This document shows, in pieces, positions 1 through 6,857 of a stretch of DNA of 10,271 nucleotides. This DNA is from Silvanigrellales bacterium (GTDB lineage: Bacteria; Bdellovibrionota_B; Oligoflexia; Silvanigrellales; Silvanigrellaceae): NCBI GenBank assembly GCA_028285285.1, contig JANQPW010000949.1, positions 1-10,271 on the forward strand, read 5' to 3'. A program made the translations under genes and the position numbers. Below the pieces are notes generated by a model that did not search any database, was not told where the DNA came from, and was given only the letters and a program-made list of their open reading frames with translations. Positions within the stretch are counted from its first letter, which is position 1. Each line of letters begins with the position of its first letter.

Positions 1-335
1 AAGATCGTGTGTTTCCGCAAATCAAAGCCCAACTTCTCGATGCGCTCACCAACTTTGGGCAGCCCATCATTGATGTGTGGGATGGCAACTTCAGGAACCG
101 CGGTGAGCTTCTCTTGAGGCACAACTATCAAGGCAAGGATCTCAAACTCGATTGGGCTCAGGAAACAGCCACCAATCTGCAAAAGGTGTGGGGCCGGCCG
201 GTGAACATCTCCACAGTGGTGGAAGGAGAAGAAAAACTGATCACTGTTGATGGCGGTCAAGCCCGGGTTGAGAAGTACGACGGCATTCAGGCAGCTCCGG
301 CAGGGGAGCCTGCCAATGTTTCCGCGGCAAGCTGA
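1..335 (+). CDS. spoVR: SpoVR family protein, C-terminal fragment (5' end outside window)
   Basis: This is the 3' end of a gene that enters from the left edge. The frame is open from the first complete codon (position 3), and the GTG at 9 is an internal Val codon, not a start. About 110 C-terminal residues are visible, against roughly 500 for the whole family. They carry the conserved SpoVR tail: a G-x-P-I-x-D-V-x-D-G-N-F-x-N-R-G-E-L segment, then L-L-R-H-x-Y-x-G-x-D-L-K-L-D-W-A and V-W-G-R-P-V-N-I-S-T, where most relatives have RPVHLET. SpoVR was named for a role in Bacillus spore cortex formation. In proteobacteria it is a cytoplasmic protein of unclear biochemistry, usually encoded with a PrkA-type serine kinase and a YeaH-like protein. 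Those partners would lie upstream, outside this window. The last ~20 residues (Ala/Pro-rich) look like a variable extension. A hairpin directly follows the stop, so the gene is probably last in its operon. Family assignment is confident; the physiological role here is not known. Confidence 0.9.
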   Translation, partial: DRVFPQIKAQLLDALTNFGQPIIDVWDGNFRNRGELLLRHNYQGKDLKLDWAQETATNLQKVWGRPVNISTVVEGEEKLITVDGGQARVEKYDGIQAAPAGEPANVSAAS

Positions 336-367
336 AGGGGGGATCGCGTCTTCGATCGGCCCCTCTT
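336..367 (+). terminator. Probable hairpin terminator after spoVR
   Basis: Directly after the spoVR stop, AGGGG (336-340) plus GATCG (342-346) pair with CGATC (353-357) plus CCCCT (360-364). A 1x2 G/GG internal loop interrupts the stem and the loop is six bases. The stem is GC-rich, but the following tract (CTCTTCAG) has few T residues, so this may be a weak or factor-assisted terminator. It separates spoVR from the lipoprotein gene downstream. Confidence 0.55.
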
Positions 368-389
368 CAGAGCGCAATGAGTGCTGAGA

Positions 390-412
390 TCACAATACAA
401 TGCTGATTGTGA
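390..412 (+). promoter_or_regulatory. Dyad TCACAAT-N9-ATTGTGA at the start of the 492-residue lipoprotein gene
   Basis: TCACAAT (390-396) and ATTGTGA (406-412) form a perfect 7-base inverted repeat with a 9-base centre. The right arm runs into the ribosome binding site GAGGG (411-415) of the next gene. A TACAAT that could serve as a -10 box (396-401) lies in the centre, but I see no good -35 at the right distance. The dyad could be a repressor operator over a promoter, or an mRNA hairpin partly hiding the Shine-Dalgarno sequence. The symmetry is certain; its function is inference. Confidence 0.35.
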
Positions 413-418
413 GGGAAT

Positions 419-1897
419 GTGTTCCGTATGAGTGGATTGATTCATTCTGTCTTTTGTCTCGTTTTCTGGGGATCTCTGCTCTCTTCATGTGCGACGAGAA
501 TTCAATCAAACCAGACGGGGAAGCTGAACTTGCAGGTTCAGGTTCCAGATTCAAAACTCAAATGTGCTCACCCGATTGATTCCTTTAAGAAAGAACTCTT
601 GAAAAACCCAGCAGAAACTTACTCTGCGCTTCAGTTGGGCGACGAACGCGTGGTGGACATGTACTTGAGTGCGTGGTGTGACACCTACGCCTTCGTTCGC
701 AGGGCAGTTCCAAAGGCGATTCAGCAACTGAACCAAAGAGTGGAGTCTTGGAAAGCAATCCATCAAAACATTTCTCAGCTCAAACAACTGTCAATGAATG
801 ACCCTGCCAGCCTATTTGAAACGCAAGCTGCGCAGGGTCTTTGGAAGATGTTTTCGCAAGATGTATCTGAATTCTCTTCCCAACATAGAGCAAATATCAG
901 TTCCCAGATCGAACTGTTCTTCGAAAATCTAGACTCTCGAACCCACAATTGGCTCAGTGCTATCCAGCAATGGGAATCAGAAAGTGAGCAGAAAACATTC
1001 GAGTCTTTCCTGAATCGTTCAGAATTCGCAATGGATGACATATCCCTTTTCTACCTAGAACTTGGAAGCGCCCTGAACCTGCTTTCTCTTTCCAAAACCT
1101 GGCGTCTGGAAGCCGATAAAGACAGAATCTATTTCGATCTGTTTATTCCCTTGGTTTCCCAATCAAGAAGTGAAAATATTTACACCAACGAAGGTCAACC
1201 CAACTTTGTACAAGATCAGGATCACCGCATTGTGGGCTTGCCAAGCTTCACCTCCGACCCTTTTGAACACTTTTTGGAGCTGAGAGGAACTCCTGTGTAT
1301 TTACTTGGAGTCACAACAGATTTTCTGGGAGTGGAACGAGGAGACACCGTGGATGGTATGGTGAAGTACCCATCAACATACCTTTCCCACGATGTTGATC
1401 ACATGTTTACATCTGTAGCATCAGATCTCCAAAGCTTCCTTTTGGATTCAAGTGGGAGTTTTGTGTCTGTTCCAGTCATTTCTTGCGAGATCCAGAAAAG
1501 CACGCTGCTTTTTCAGAGGCTGGCACATGTGGAGGCTGAGGATGTTGAGCGCAACACGAGAGAAAAGCTCCATGCTCTCCTCTTTTTTCTCACTCATGAG
1601 TATGCCTACATTGCAAGCGGAGCGCCTGAGCTCAGTCCCGGTGCTCTCAGTCTTTTCGGAAAAAAAGAAGGTTTTGAATTCAATTATGCCAGTGCAACCA
1701 TGAATGTGGAGGCCCTTTCTTATGCCACAGAGGTCATTCAAGACGTTGGGTTGAATCTTTCTGTTGCGCAACGTGAATTGCTAGATGAAGCGGGCATTGG
1801 GGAGGGAAGTGAAGAATTCAAAAGACTGTTTGCCATCATTGTTGAGAGGTTGAATGCGGCTCGACGTGATTCCGCAGTCACCAAAAGTTGCAGGTGA
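419..1897 (+). CDS. Putative lipoprotein of unknown function (492 aa)
   Basis: I do not recognise the family. The N-terminus is a lipoprotein signal: an Arg at residue 3, a hydrophobic stretch and the lipobox L-S-S-C with Cys24 as lipidation site. Two starts are possible. GTG at 419 has GAGGG only 3 bases upstream but supplies the only N-terminal positive charge. ATG at 428 has 12-base spacing but no basic residue. I keep 419 with reservation. The mature part is helical and Gln/Ser/Glu-rich to about residue 230. The second half is more mixed and contains S-H-D-V-D-H (323-328) and L-T-H-E-Y (391-395), which could supply metal ligands but match no signature I can name. Cysteines are few (49, 87, 356 and the penultimate residue). 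The gene follows the spoVR terminator and converges on the next gene with a 14 bp gap, so it is probably monocistronic. Coding status is secure from length and the coherent signal peptide; the function is unknown. Confidence 0.85.
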   Translation: MFRMSGLIHSVFCLVFWGSLLSSCATRIQSNQTGKLNLQVQVPDSKLKCAHPIDSFKKELLKNPAETYSALQLGDERVVDMYLSAWCDTYAFVRRAVPKAIQQLNQRVESWKAIHQNISQLKQLSMNDPASLFETQAAQGLWKMFSQDVSEFSSQHRANISSQIELFFENLDSRTHNWLSAIQQWESESEQKTFESFLNRSEFAMDDISLFYLELGSALNLLSLSKTWRLEADKDRIYFDLFIPLVSQSRSENIYTNEGQPNFVQDQDHRIVGLPSFTSDPFEHFLELRGTPVYLLGVTTDFLGVERGDTVDGMVKYPSTYLSHDVDHMFTSVASDLQSFLLDSSGSFVSVPVISCEIQKSTLLFQRLAHVEAEDVERNTREKLHALLFFLTHEYAYIASGAPELSPGALSLFGKKEGFEFNYASATMNVEALSYATEVIQDVGLNLSVAQRELLDEAGIGEGSEEFKRLFAIIVERLNAARRDSAVTKSCR

Positions 1898-1908
1898 AAT
1901 ATTTGGTG
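1879..1908. other. Inverted repeat CACCAAA/TTTGGTG across a convergent gene junction
   Basis: CACCAAA (1879-1885) and TTTGGTG (1902-1908) are exact inverted repeats with a 16-base loop. They span the stop codon of the 492-residue lipoprotein gene and end a few bases from the opposing gene's stop. This is the only stem I see in the 14 bp gap region, so it may help end transcription on one or both strands. There is no T tract and the stem is only 7 bp, so the role is doubtful. Confidence 0.25.
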
Positions 1909-1911
1909 CGA

Positions 1912-2826
1912 TCAGATGTCTGTGGCCAGTCTCCTTTTTTCGATTTGAACCACCTCTTGGGGGCTAGGGCAGCCCGGGTTGGGTCGAATTTTCCAAACTT
2001 CACCCTGACCTTCTTCGTAGTCGACGAGCAGTTCGGGCCGATCAAAAAGCAGCGGATGCTGGAGGTGAGCGGCCTCAGACGAAGCGAGCTCTTTTGCATT
2101 GGATGACCGGAGAACACGAAGAGTGGCATCCACATATTCTTGGATTGGGGTTGGCAGCACTTTTGGAGACTTTTGGAACTGCTCTGCCGTTGCGGCTAAG
2201 GATGCCGTGATGCTCTTGTTGATGCTTTCAAGCCGCGTGGCCAAGGGCAGCGACATGATTTCGTAGAGCTCTTTTTCGTGCAGACGCTTGAGGTCGTCTT
2301 CAATTCGCCGAAACTCAGGCAAGTTGTCGCTTGTTTCCTTGTTGATTGTAGCAAGTGCCCCAATCAAGGCGCCCATTTGCGAAAAGAAGACAACGATGGA
2401 ACCTCCTGAAGTGAGTCCCAGAGGAAGAAGCGATGTGACAAAGAGAGTGCTCAGAATAGAAGCGAAGAGTTTGTTTTTATACTCTCCCTTTTGACGCAGA
2501 TATTCGTCGACAAGATACCCTGTGCTGATGCGGGAGTTGATGGGAAATTGGTGAAGGGTTTGAGAAGATTCCAACACCTCCCAGAGCCCCACCGACTCGT
2601 CTGTCTGTTTTTTGGATTGATACCAGCAAGAAAAGAGCATGCCCGCAATCGATGCACTTGTGGCCCTGAGTTGGTAGAGCCAAACCGTATTGTGGTCGCT
2701 CGACTGAAATACCCTGGTGATGGTTTTGGATGAGGAGTCCGTATTTTGTGGTGGTTTCTTCTGACAGAAGGCTTGGCTCAGAATAAGCCCTCCAACTCCA
2801 AGAAAAACTCCCAATGTCTTCATCAT
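1912..2826 (-). CDS. Putative exported or membrane protein of unknown function (304 aa)
   Basis: I do not recognise the family. The start is the ATG at 2826, with AGGAAAGGA ending nine bases upstream. It opens a signal-peptide-like sequence (MMKTLGVFLGVGGLILSQAF). A TTG at 2871 would add 15 residues that spoil this signal. Cys21 follows the hydrophobic core, but Q-A-F-C is a poor lipobox, so cleavage by signal peptidase I or an uncleaved anchor is as likely. Residues about 119-159 form a hydrophobic hairpin: two segments separated by L-T-S-G-G-S, Gly- and Ala-rich in the second. This suggests two membrane passes. The remainder is charged and helical (around 165-290), with a C-terminal C-P-S-P-Q segment. 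The gene converges on the 492-residue lipoprotein gene and diverges from the six-cysteine lipoprotein gene. With a cleaved signal plus two membrane segments, an inner-membrane protein with periplasmic domains is the simplest reading; this is inference. Confidence 0.82.
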   Translation of the reverse strand: MMKTLGVFLGVGGLILSQAFCQKKPPQNTDSSSKTITRVFQSSDHNTVWLYQLRATSASIAGMLFSCWYQSKKQTDESVGLWEVLESSQTLHQFPINSRISTGYLVDEYLRQKGEYKNKLFASILSTLFVTSLLPLGLTSGGSIVVFFSQMGALIGALATINKETSDNLPEFRRIEDDLKRLHEKELYEIMSLPLATRLESINKSITASLAATAEQFQKSPKVLPTPIQEYVDATLRVLRSSNAKELASSEAAHLQHPLLFDRPELLVDYEEGQGEVWKIRPNPGCPSPQEVVQIEKRRLATDI

Positions 2827-3056
2827 CCGAGCACATCCTTTCCTGTGTTCCTTCAATAGAGGTGGTATCAATGATTAGCCTAGCATCCTTTTTACAGCTT
2901 GGCCTGATGGTCTCTCCTTCATTGAAGTTATAAACATTCAATATAGCTGAAAAAGACCCTGTCGTTCGGGAAACCAGGATTTTTCGGAACCTTGGAATGG
3001 TTCTTGCACAAAGGGTTCACCGTTCCAACTTACCTCAGCTCAACAGGAGTGTGACG
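2827..3056. promoter_or_regulatory. 230 bp divergent intergenic region with an ATTGAA-N10-TTCAAT dyad
   Basis: This spacer separates the starts of the 304-residue protein (-) and the six-cysteine lipoprotein (+), so promoters for both must lie here or overlap the genes. The most AT-rich part holds an inverted repeat, ATTGAA (2921-2926) and TTCAAT (2937-2942), around a TATAAA (2929-2934) that could be a -10 box. I found no convincing -35 partner on either strand. A second, longer-range pair, TTGGAA (2992-2997) and TTCCAA (3023-3028), is short enough to be chance. The plus gene's ribosome binding site AGGAG is at 3045-3049. No small gene is evident in the spacer. Confidence 0.4.
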
Positions 3057-3548
3057 ATGAGAAGTGCAATTGGTCTCTTTCTGCTTTGTTTAATGATGTT
3101 GGGCTGCTCGTCCGACGGCGAAGAAGGCTCTACGGGTTCTGATTCCCTTCACCACCAAACTTCACCTCTTCGGACAAGCACTGCATATTCGGGAATTGAG
3201 TTGTTTGCTGACCGGAATAAATGTCACCTGGATTCCAAGGCAGACCAGGTGTTTGCAGGAGATCAGGTGAGGTATCTGGGGCCCGTGAGCAAGAGCGGAG
3301 AGGTTCACTACCGTGTGGAGTACATTGGCAACTGGAGCTCTCGAGCTGCCGGGAGCTACGTCTGCGACTTAAGCCGGCGGGAAGCCAGTCAGCTGAAAGT
3401 CAAAGAAATCGAGTTTTCTTGTATTGGAAAGGCAAAATGCAAGGGCAAGAGGTCTTGTTACGCTGAAGGCCGTTGGACACCTCACAGCAAACCCTTTTCT
3501 AAGACGTCCAACTACTACTGCACAGATGGTGCCTGGGAAAGGCGCTAA
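3057..3548 (+). CDS. Small putative lipoprotein with six cysteines (163 aa)
   Basis: I do not recognise the family. The start is the ATG at 3057, seven bases after AGGAG. An upstream GTG at 3051 lies too close to that site, and the longer frame from 2997 would put 20 residues before the signal peptide. The signal is MRSAIGLFLLCLMMLG with Cys17 as the lipid-modified residue (lipobox M-L-G-C), followed by an acidic Ser/Gly-rich linker to about residue 45. The mature domain has six cysteines (56, 103, 122, 128, 134, 155), enough for three disulfides. Four of them lie in a compact C-terminal half with C-x5-C-x5-C spacing and a Lys-rich loop. Residues about 50-105 look like a small beta-rich, possibly SH3-like domain (A-G-D-Q-V-R-Y-L-G-P-V), but I cannot prove that. 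The stop TAA shares bases with the stop of the opposing gene (shared CTAA, 3545-3548). An extracytoplasmic binding or structural role is a guess. Confidence 0.78.
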   Translation: MRSAIGLFLLCLMMLGCSSDGEEGSTGSDSLHHQTSPLRTSTAYSGIELFADRNKCHLDSKADQVFAGDQVRYLGPVSKSGEVHYRVEYIGNWSSRAAGSYVCDLSRREASQLKVKEIEFSCIGKAKCKGKRSCYAEGRWTPHSKPFSKTSNYYCTDGAWERR

Positions 3549-4780
3549 GTGTGAATTTGGTCGAGATCAAATCCTGAGCGCTCAAGAATCACAGTGTAAA
3601 ACCGCATGTACTGCACGATGAACTCATGCAAAGGGGGTTCCTTCGAAAGAAACAGACCCTTTGGAGTGAGCATGGGAGAGCGAACAGAGACCGGGCAACC
3701 CATGAGTGTGTGAAACCAAGCTCGACCGCGGCCCTTTCGCCTGTCAAGTTCAATTTTGACGTTCTCTTGGAAAACCAAAGGCGGAATCACCCGCCCGTTG
3801 TCTTTGAACTGGGCTCGCGATTTCTGTGGCGATTTCACGTGTTGCTCGTTGGCGGTGGGTGCCAACACCCCAAATGGGGTATGCGCCATTGACAAAACAA
3901 CTCTGCTTGAGACCACCTGGTCAAGGAGCTCACGAAAACTCTTCTTTGACTGAGTTTCCCCTGTGAATCGAAACAGGATGGAAAGGCTCTGGCTCACGCT
4001 CAGTGCCCCCTCCATCAAGGAGGCCTTCAGGTGGTTCTGAAAAGTGAGATCACTTTTCAATGCTTTGAGAAAACTTGTTTCTTCTGTTTCAGGTGAACCC
4101 GGCTCTTTGACCAGGCCGAGGTCTTCAACGAAGCTCCGTTCAACAATGGCAAAAACGGCGCGATTTGTGTCCACCAGACTTTTGTAAACAGCATCGTCAA
4201 ACTCACCCGAACGGATGTGATTTTCAGCAGAGTCTATTTTGGTTTCTCCTGGGAGGGAATCTGATGTGAACCGGGCCGAAGGAAATGGCCCTTCTTTTGT
4301 TGTTGCCGTCCCAAACTCCGTCACCAGGTCTAGAATTTCAGCGTTAGATTTTTCTTTCATCAGGTCGACAAGGTCGAACAGGGGCGCAGCAGTAAAAAAA
4401 CTCACGACGGCTCTTTTGGCAGTAGAAGCCTTTTTGTAGTCTTCGTCGTTTAGCTTTTCGTTGGGATTGTCTTTGTGTGTGGCGCGACCCATTCCCCGCC
4501 CCAAGGCTTTGTAGAGGTTATCGCTGTCTTGGCCATGAAGCAATCGCACCATATTTTCATAGCGACCTGTTGGCTTGTGTTCAAAACTTTCAATGAGGGG
4601 CTCGAGAGCTCGCCGCACCGGCAGTGGAGGCCTTGCGCTTGAAACATATGGGTCGGCGGCTGGTGACAAATAGGGTTTGGAGACATCGGGCTGACGAGCC
4701 ACGCAGCCAACCAAAATGAGTGTTGAACAAAAAGTCTTCAAGGTTTGTCTTTTTCTGTTGTCTAAAAAAAATGGGGACAT
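3545..4780 (-). CDS. Putative lipoprotein coupled to the cytochrome-type lipoprotein (411 aa)
   Basis: I do not recognise the family. The start is the ATG at 4780; the TTG directly before it is less likely. The ribosome binding site GGAG (4790-4793) sits inside the last codons of the upstream gene, and only six bases separate that gene's stop from this start. Co-transcription and translational coupling are therefore very likely. The N-terminus has several basic residues, a hydrophobic core and the lipobox L-V-G-C with Cys26. The mature protein is mostly helical and charged. A stretch in the last third reads G-R-G-R-A-W-F-H-T-L-M-G-C-P-V (C362); its His, Trp and Cys look deliberate, but I can link them to no known site. 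There is no CxxCH, so no covalent heme is expected. Context suggests a partner or accessory of the cytochrome-type lipoprotein. The 3' end overlaps the stop of the convergent six-cysteine lipoprotein gene by four bases. Confidence 0.85.
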   Translation of the reverse strand: MSPFFLDNRKRQTLKTFCSTLILVGCVARQPDVSKPYLSPAADPYVSSARPPLPVRRALEPLIESFEHKPTGRYENMVRLLHGQDSDNLYKALGRGMGRATHKDNPNEKLNDEDYKKASTAKRAVVSFFTAAPLFDLVDLMKEKSNAEILDLVTEFGTATTKEGPFPSARFTSDSLPGETKIDSAENHIRSGEFDDAVYKSLVDTNRAVFAIVERSFVEDLGLVKEPGSPETEETSFLKALKSDLTFQNHLKASLMEGALSVSQSLSILFRFTGETQSKKSFRELLDQVVSSRVVLSMAHTPFGVLAPTANEQHVKSPQKSRAQFKDNGRVIPPLVFQENVKIELDRRKGRGRAWFHTLMGCPVSVRSPMLTPKGLFLSKEPPLHEFIVQYMRFYTVILERSGFDLDQIHT

Positions 4781-4786
4781 CAACGC

Positions 4787-6697
4787 CTACTCCGCATTTT
4801 CGAGCTCTTGGAGGTTTTTCAAGAAAAGGGCGAGTTTCTTTCCAGGGTTTTTTGCTGCAGCGGCAAAGTCTCCGGCACTCTTGGCTTCTTTGAGGGCATT
4901 TACTTTCCGACATTCCTCGGTCAACGTTTCTTTGTGAGGAGCCAAAAGAACCTCATGAGGGTTCAGGAGGAATGCGGTGCAGAAAGCGAAACCCTTGGGC
5001 TTGTGGGGTTGGAGGGCAGCACTCACTGCGGCTGAGACCTTTTGGGTAAAGGTGGAGGCCAACTCTTCGGGCAGTTCCTGCTCCTTTTTGAGGTCTTCAT
5101 AAAACAGCTGGTCTCTCTCGATGATCTTATGCCCCAACTTCCAACCGAGTGTGGGCAAGAACATGTGAACTCCCGCGGTGCCGTCTCGGAAAGCGTATGT
5201 TGGTTTTTTCACTTTTGCTTCGCTCACCGTGTCTCCTTGCAGTTGAAAGCTGGACTCTTTCAGAAACCGGCGGGGCACCTTCATGAACTCTGCAAAGGCA
5301 AAAACTTCAGCCAAGAAACCCCTTTCGCTCCGTGTTGTGCAAGTGGGAGATTCAAACCCTCCCCGAGCAAAGACCTTTTTAGAAATGGCTTCGTATCGTT
5401 CTTTGAGCTCCTCACAGTATTGAGCTTGACCTTTGAGGATCTTTTTTGCCCAGTACTGGAAGTTCAATTGATAGCGGAGGTACTCCTCTTCCCTCAGAAA
5501 GAGTGGAAAGTGTGTGAAATGGGGTTTGGGAGACTTGCGATTCCAGAGGTAGGCAAAGAAGAGCTGAAGAAGTTCGGCTGTCTCTTCATTGGTTCTTCCG
5601 ATTTTCTTTTGAGACGTCTTGCTGCCTGCAGAGATGATGATGGTGTCGGCTAAGATCTCCGCTGTGCGGGCCATCACGGCACGGGTGAAGTTGCCCAATC
5701 GTTTGTCCATATGGGCCATGTTCGGGCTGGGCAGTGGCTTGAAGAGGGGCAAGATTTTTTTGCTCAGGCTCGTGGGGGCTCCCAGTTTCTCCAGTTGCGC
5801 TTCGGAATATGAGGTTGCCTCCCTGATTTCAGCTGGAGTGTCCAACACCGAATTCAAAAGCACGCCTTCAATGTGAGAACTCACTTCCAGGTGTGTGTCG
5901 ACGGCACCAGGATAGGTGTTTCCGGATTTTGCGGAGTGAGAGGGGATCATTCCGGGCCAGGCGGGGTAGGCCTCAATGAGCGGAGTTGGAAAAACCCGCC
6001 CATGGCACACGCCACACATCTCCGGATTGCGAAGCACTTGCGTTGGCTTTTTTCCCTTTGCAAAGTGCCAGAGGGCATACTCATAACGGGCCGCTGTAGG
6101 TTCCGCAGTTTGCTGGGTTTGGCCTGTTGTTGAAGGAAGGCTCCCTGGCACAAAATAGATCACTTCCAGCTCTGTGAAGCTGCCGTCGGCTTCTGGAATG
6201 TTGTCAAAGGCGAGTGCAAGGGTGGCCTCGTTGTCAAATGAGATGTAGCGCTGAACTTGAAGCGGTTTTGGCAGTGTTCCGTCGTACCCACGTCCACGGC
6301 TCAGGTACACGGGAAAGAAGTTTCGAAAGAGTGAGTCAGACACAAGCTCGAGGGAAAAACTTTCTCGGTGAGGTGCCATGGCATCTTCATACTCTCGGGC
6401 GTAGATGGGGAACCCATTGCTCATCGTCGTTACCCCGGACAGCTGCTTCTGTATTTCTGCAAAGGAGGGGTTTTCGGCGAGGTCGCTCACTTCCTTCATA
6501 AAGTCGAAGATGGATTCGGCTTCACTCTTTTCGAGCAGCTCTGCAAGCAGTGTGTAGTTCCGCGAAGCGGATTGGGGAGCGCCTGGCTCTGAGGTGTTTA
6601 AAACACCGCTTTTTGGTTTGTGAAAAACGCAGGCCACTGTGCTCATGAGCAGGAGTGATCGGGCGATCTGTTTTGCAAAGAGTGAGCCGAAACGCAT
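4787..6697 (-). CDS. Putative monoheme cytochrome c-type lipoprotein (636 aa)
   Basis: This is the first gene of a two-gene operon. The start is the ATG at 6697, five bases after a perfect AGGAGG (6703-6708). The upstream in-frame ATG at 6724 has its AGGAG almost touching it. The signal peptide MRFGSLFAKQIARSLLLMSTVA ends at Cys23 (lipobox T-V-A-C), so export and lipidation are likely. The key motif is C-G-V-C-H at residues 228-232, the classical site for covalent heme c, preceded by N-P-E-M and followed by G-R-V-F-P-T-P and Y-P-A-W-P-G. It is the only CxxCH present. The distal ligand is not obvious; methionines in S-P-N-M-A-H-M further on are candidates. Most of the protein lies outside a normal ~100-residue cytochrome domain and is unassigned. 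An Ala/Lys-rich C-terminus ends next to the second lipoprotein gene. Electron transfer or redox sensing outside the cytoplasm is the likely role. A chance CxxCH in a non-heme protein is the main alternative, but export and the conserved-looking surroundings argue against it. Confidence 0.8.
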   Translation of the reverse strand: MRFGSLFAKQIARSLLLMSTVACVFHKPKSGVLNTSEPGAPQSASRNYTLLAELLEKSEAESIFDFMKEVSDLAENPSFAEIQKQLSGVTTMSNGFPIYAREYEDAMAPHRESFSLELVSDSLFRNFFPVYLSRGRGYDGTLPKPLQVQRYISFDNEATLALAFDNIPEADGSFTELEVIYFVPGSLPSTTGQTQQTAEPTAARYEYALWHFAKGKKPTQVLRNPEMCGVCHGRVFPTPLIEAYPAWPGMIPSHSAKSGNTYPGAVDTHLEVSSHIEGVLLNSVLDTPAEIREATSYSEAQLEKLGAPTSLSKKILPLFKPLPSPNMAHMDKRLGNFTRAVMARTAEILADTIIISAGSKTSQKKIGRTNEETAELLQLFFAYLWNRKSPKPHFTHFPLFLREEEYLRYQLNFQYWAKKILKGQAQYCEELKERYEAISKKVFARGGFESPTCTTRSERGFLAEVFAFAEFMKVPRRFLKESSFQLQGDTVSEAKVKKPTYAFRDGTAGVHMFLPTLGWKLGHKIIERDQLFYEDLKKEQELPEELASTFTQKVSAAVSAALQPHKPKGFAFCTAFLLNPHEVLLAPHKETLTEECRKVNALKEAKSAGDFAAAAKNPGKKLALFLKNLQELENAE

Positions 6698-6857
6698 GAG
6701 TGCCTCCTGGTCTTGCGGCAGCATTCTCCTAGGATATCAGGATCGTGACACCCGCACCAAAAAAGGGAAGTGAAGAATTTTTTGCGTTCAACCCCAAGAC
6801 TTTTTCTCTGTGCTGCGTCTGGTTCAGTGAACTCAAAACTCACAGAGGAGAATCAAC
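6698..6857. promoter_or_regulatory. 160 bp divergent promoter region between the cytochrome operon and the peptidase gene
   Basis: Both flanking genes start here, with strong ribosome binding sites: AGGAGG for the minus operon and GAGGAG seven bases before the peptidase ATG. A perfect small dyad GTTCA-G-TGAAC lies at 6822-6832, just upstream of the peptidase ribosome binding site. I see no consensus sigma70 pair on either strand. A weak minus-strand candidate is TTGGTG followed 16 bases later by GATATC. The promoters may therefore use an activator or another sigma factor. Confidence 0.35.

Noticed and set aside
9..335. A complete 108-residue gene starting with GTG at 9
   Set aside because: The frame is open to the window edge and the sequence is the C-terminal part of SpoVR, so this is a truncated view of a larger gene.
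2477..2941. A 154-codon minus-strand frame starting upstream of the 304-residue protein
   Set aside because: It overlaps the better-supported gene in another frame. That gene has the good ribosome binding site and signal peptide, while this frame has erratic composition.
3575..3584. Perfect palindrome TGAGCGCTCA near the convergent stops
   Set aside because: It lies inside the coding sequence of the 411-residue lipoprotein and is short enough to be chance.
5042..5653. A 203-codon open frame on the plus strand
   Set aside because: It is antisense to the cytochrome-type lipoprotein gene, has Cys/Phe-rich low-quality sequence and no ribosome binding site I can see, and so is a by-product of the opposite coding strand.
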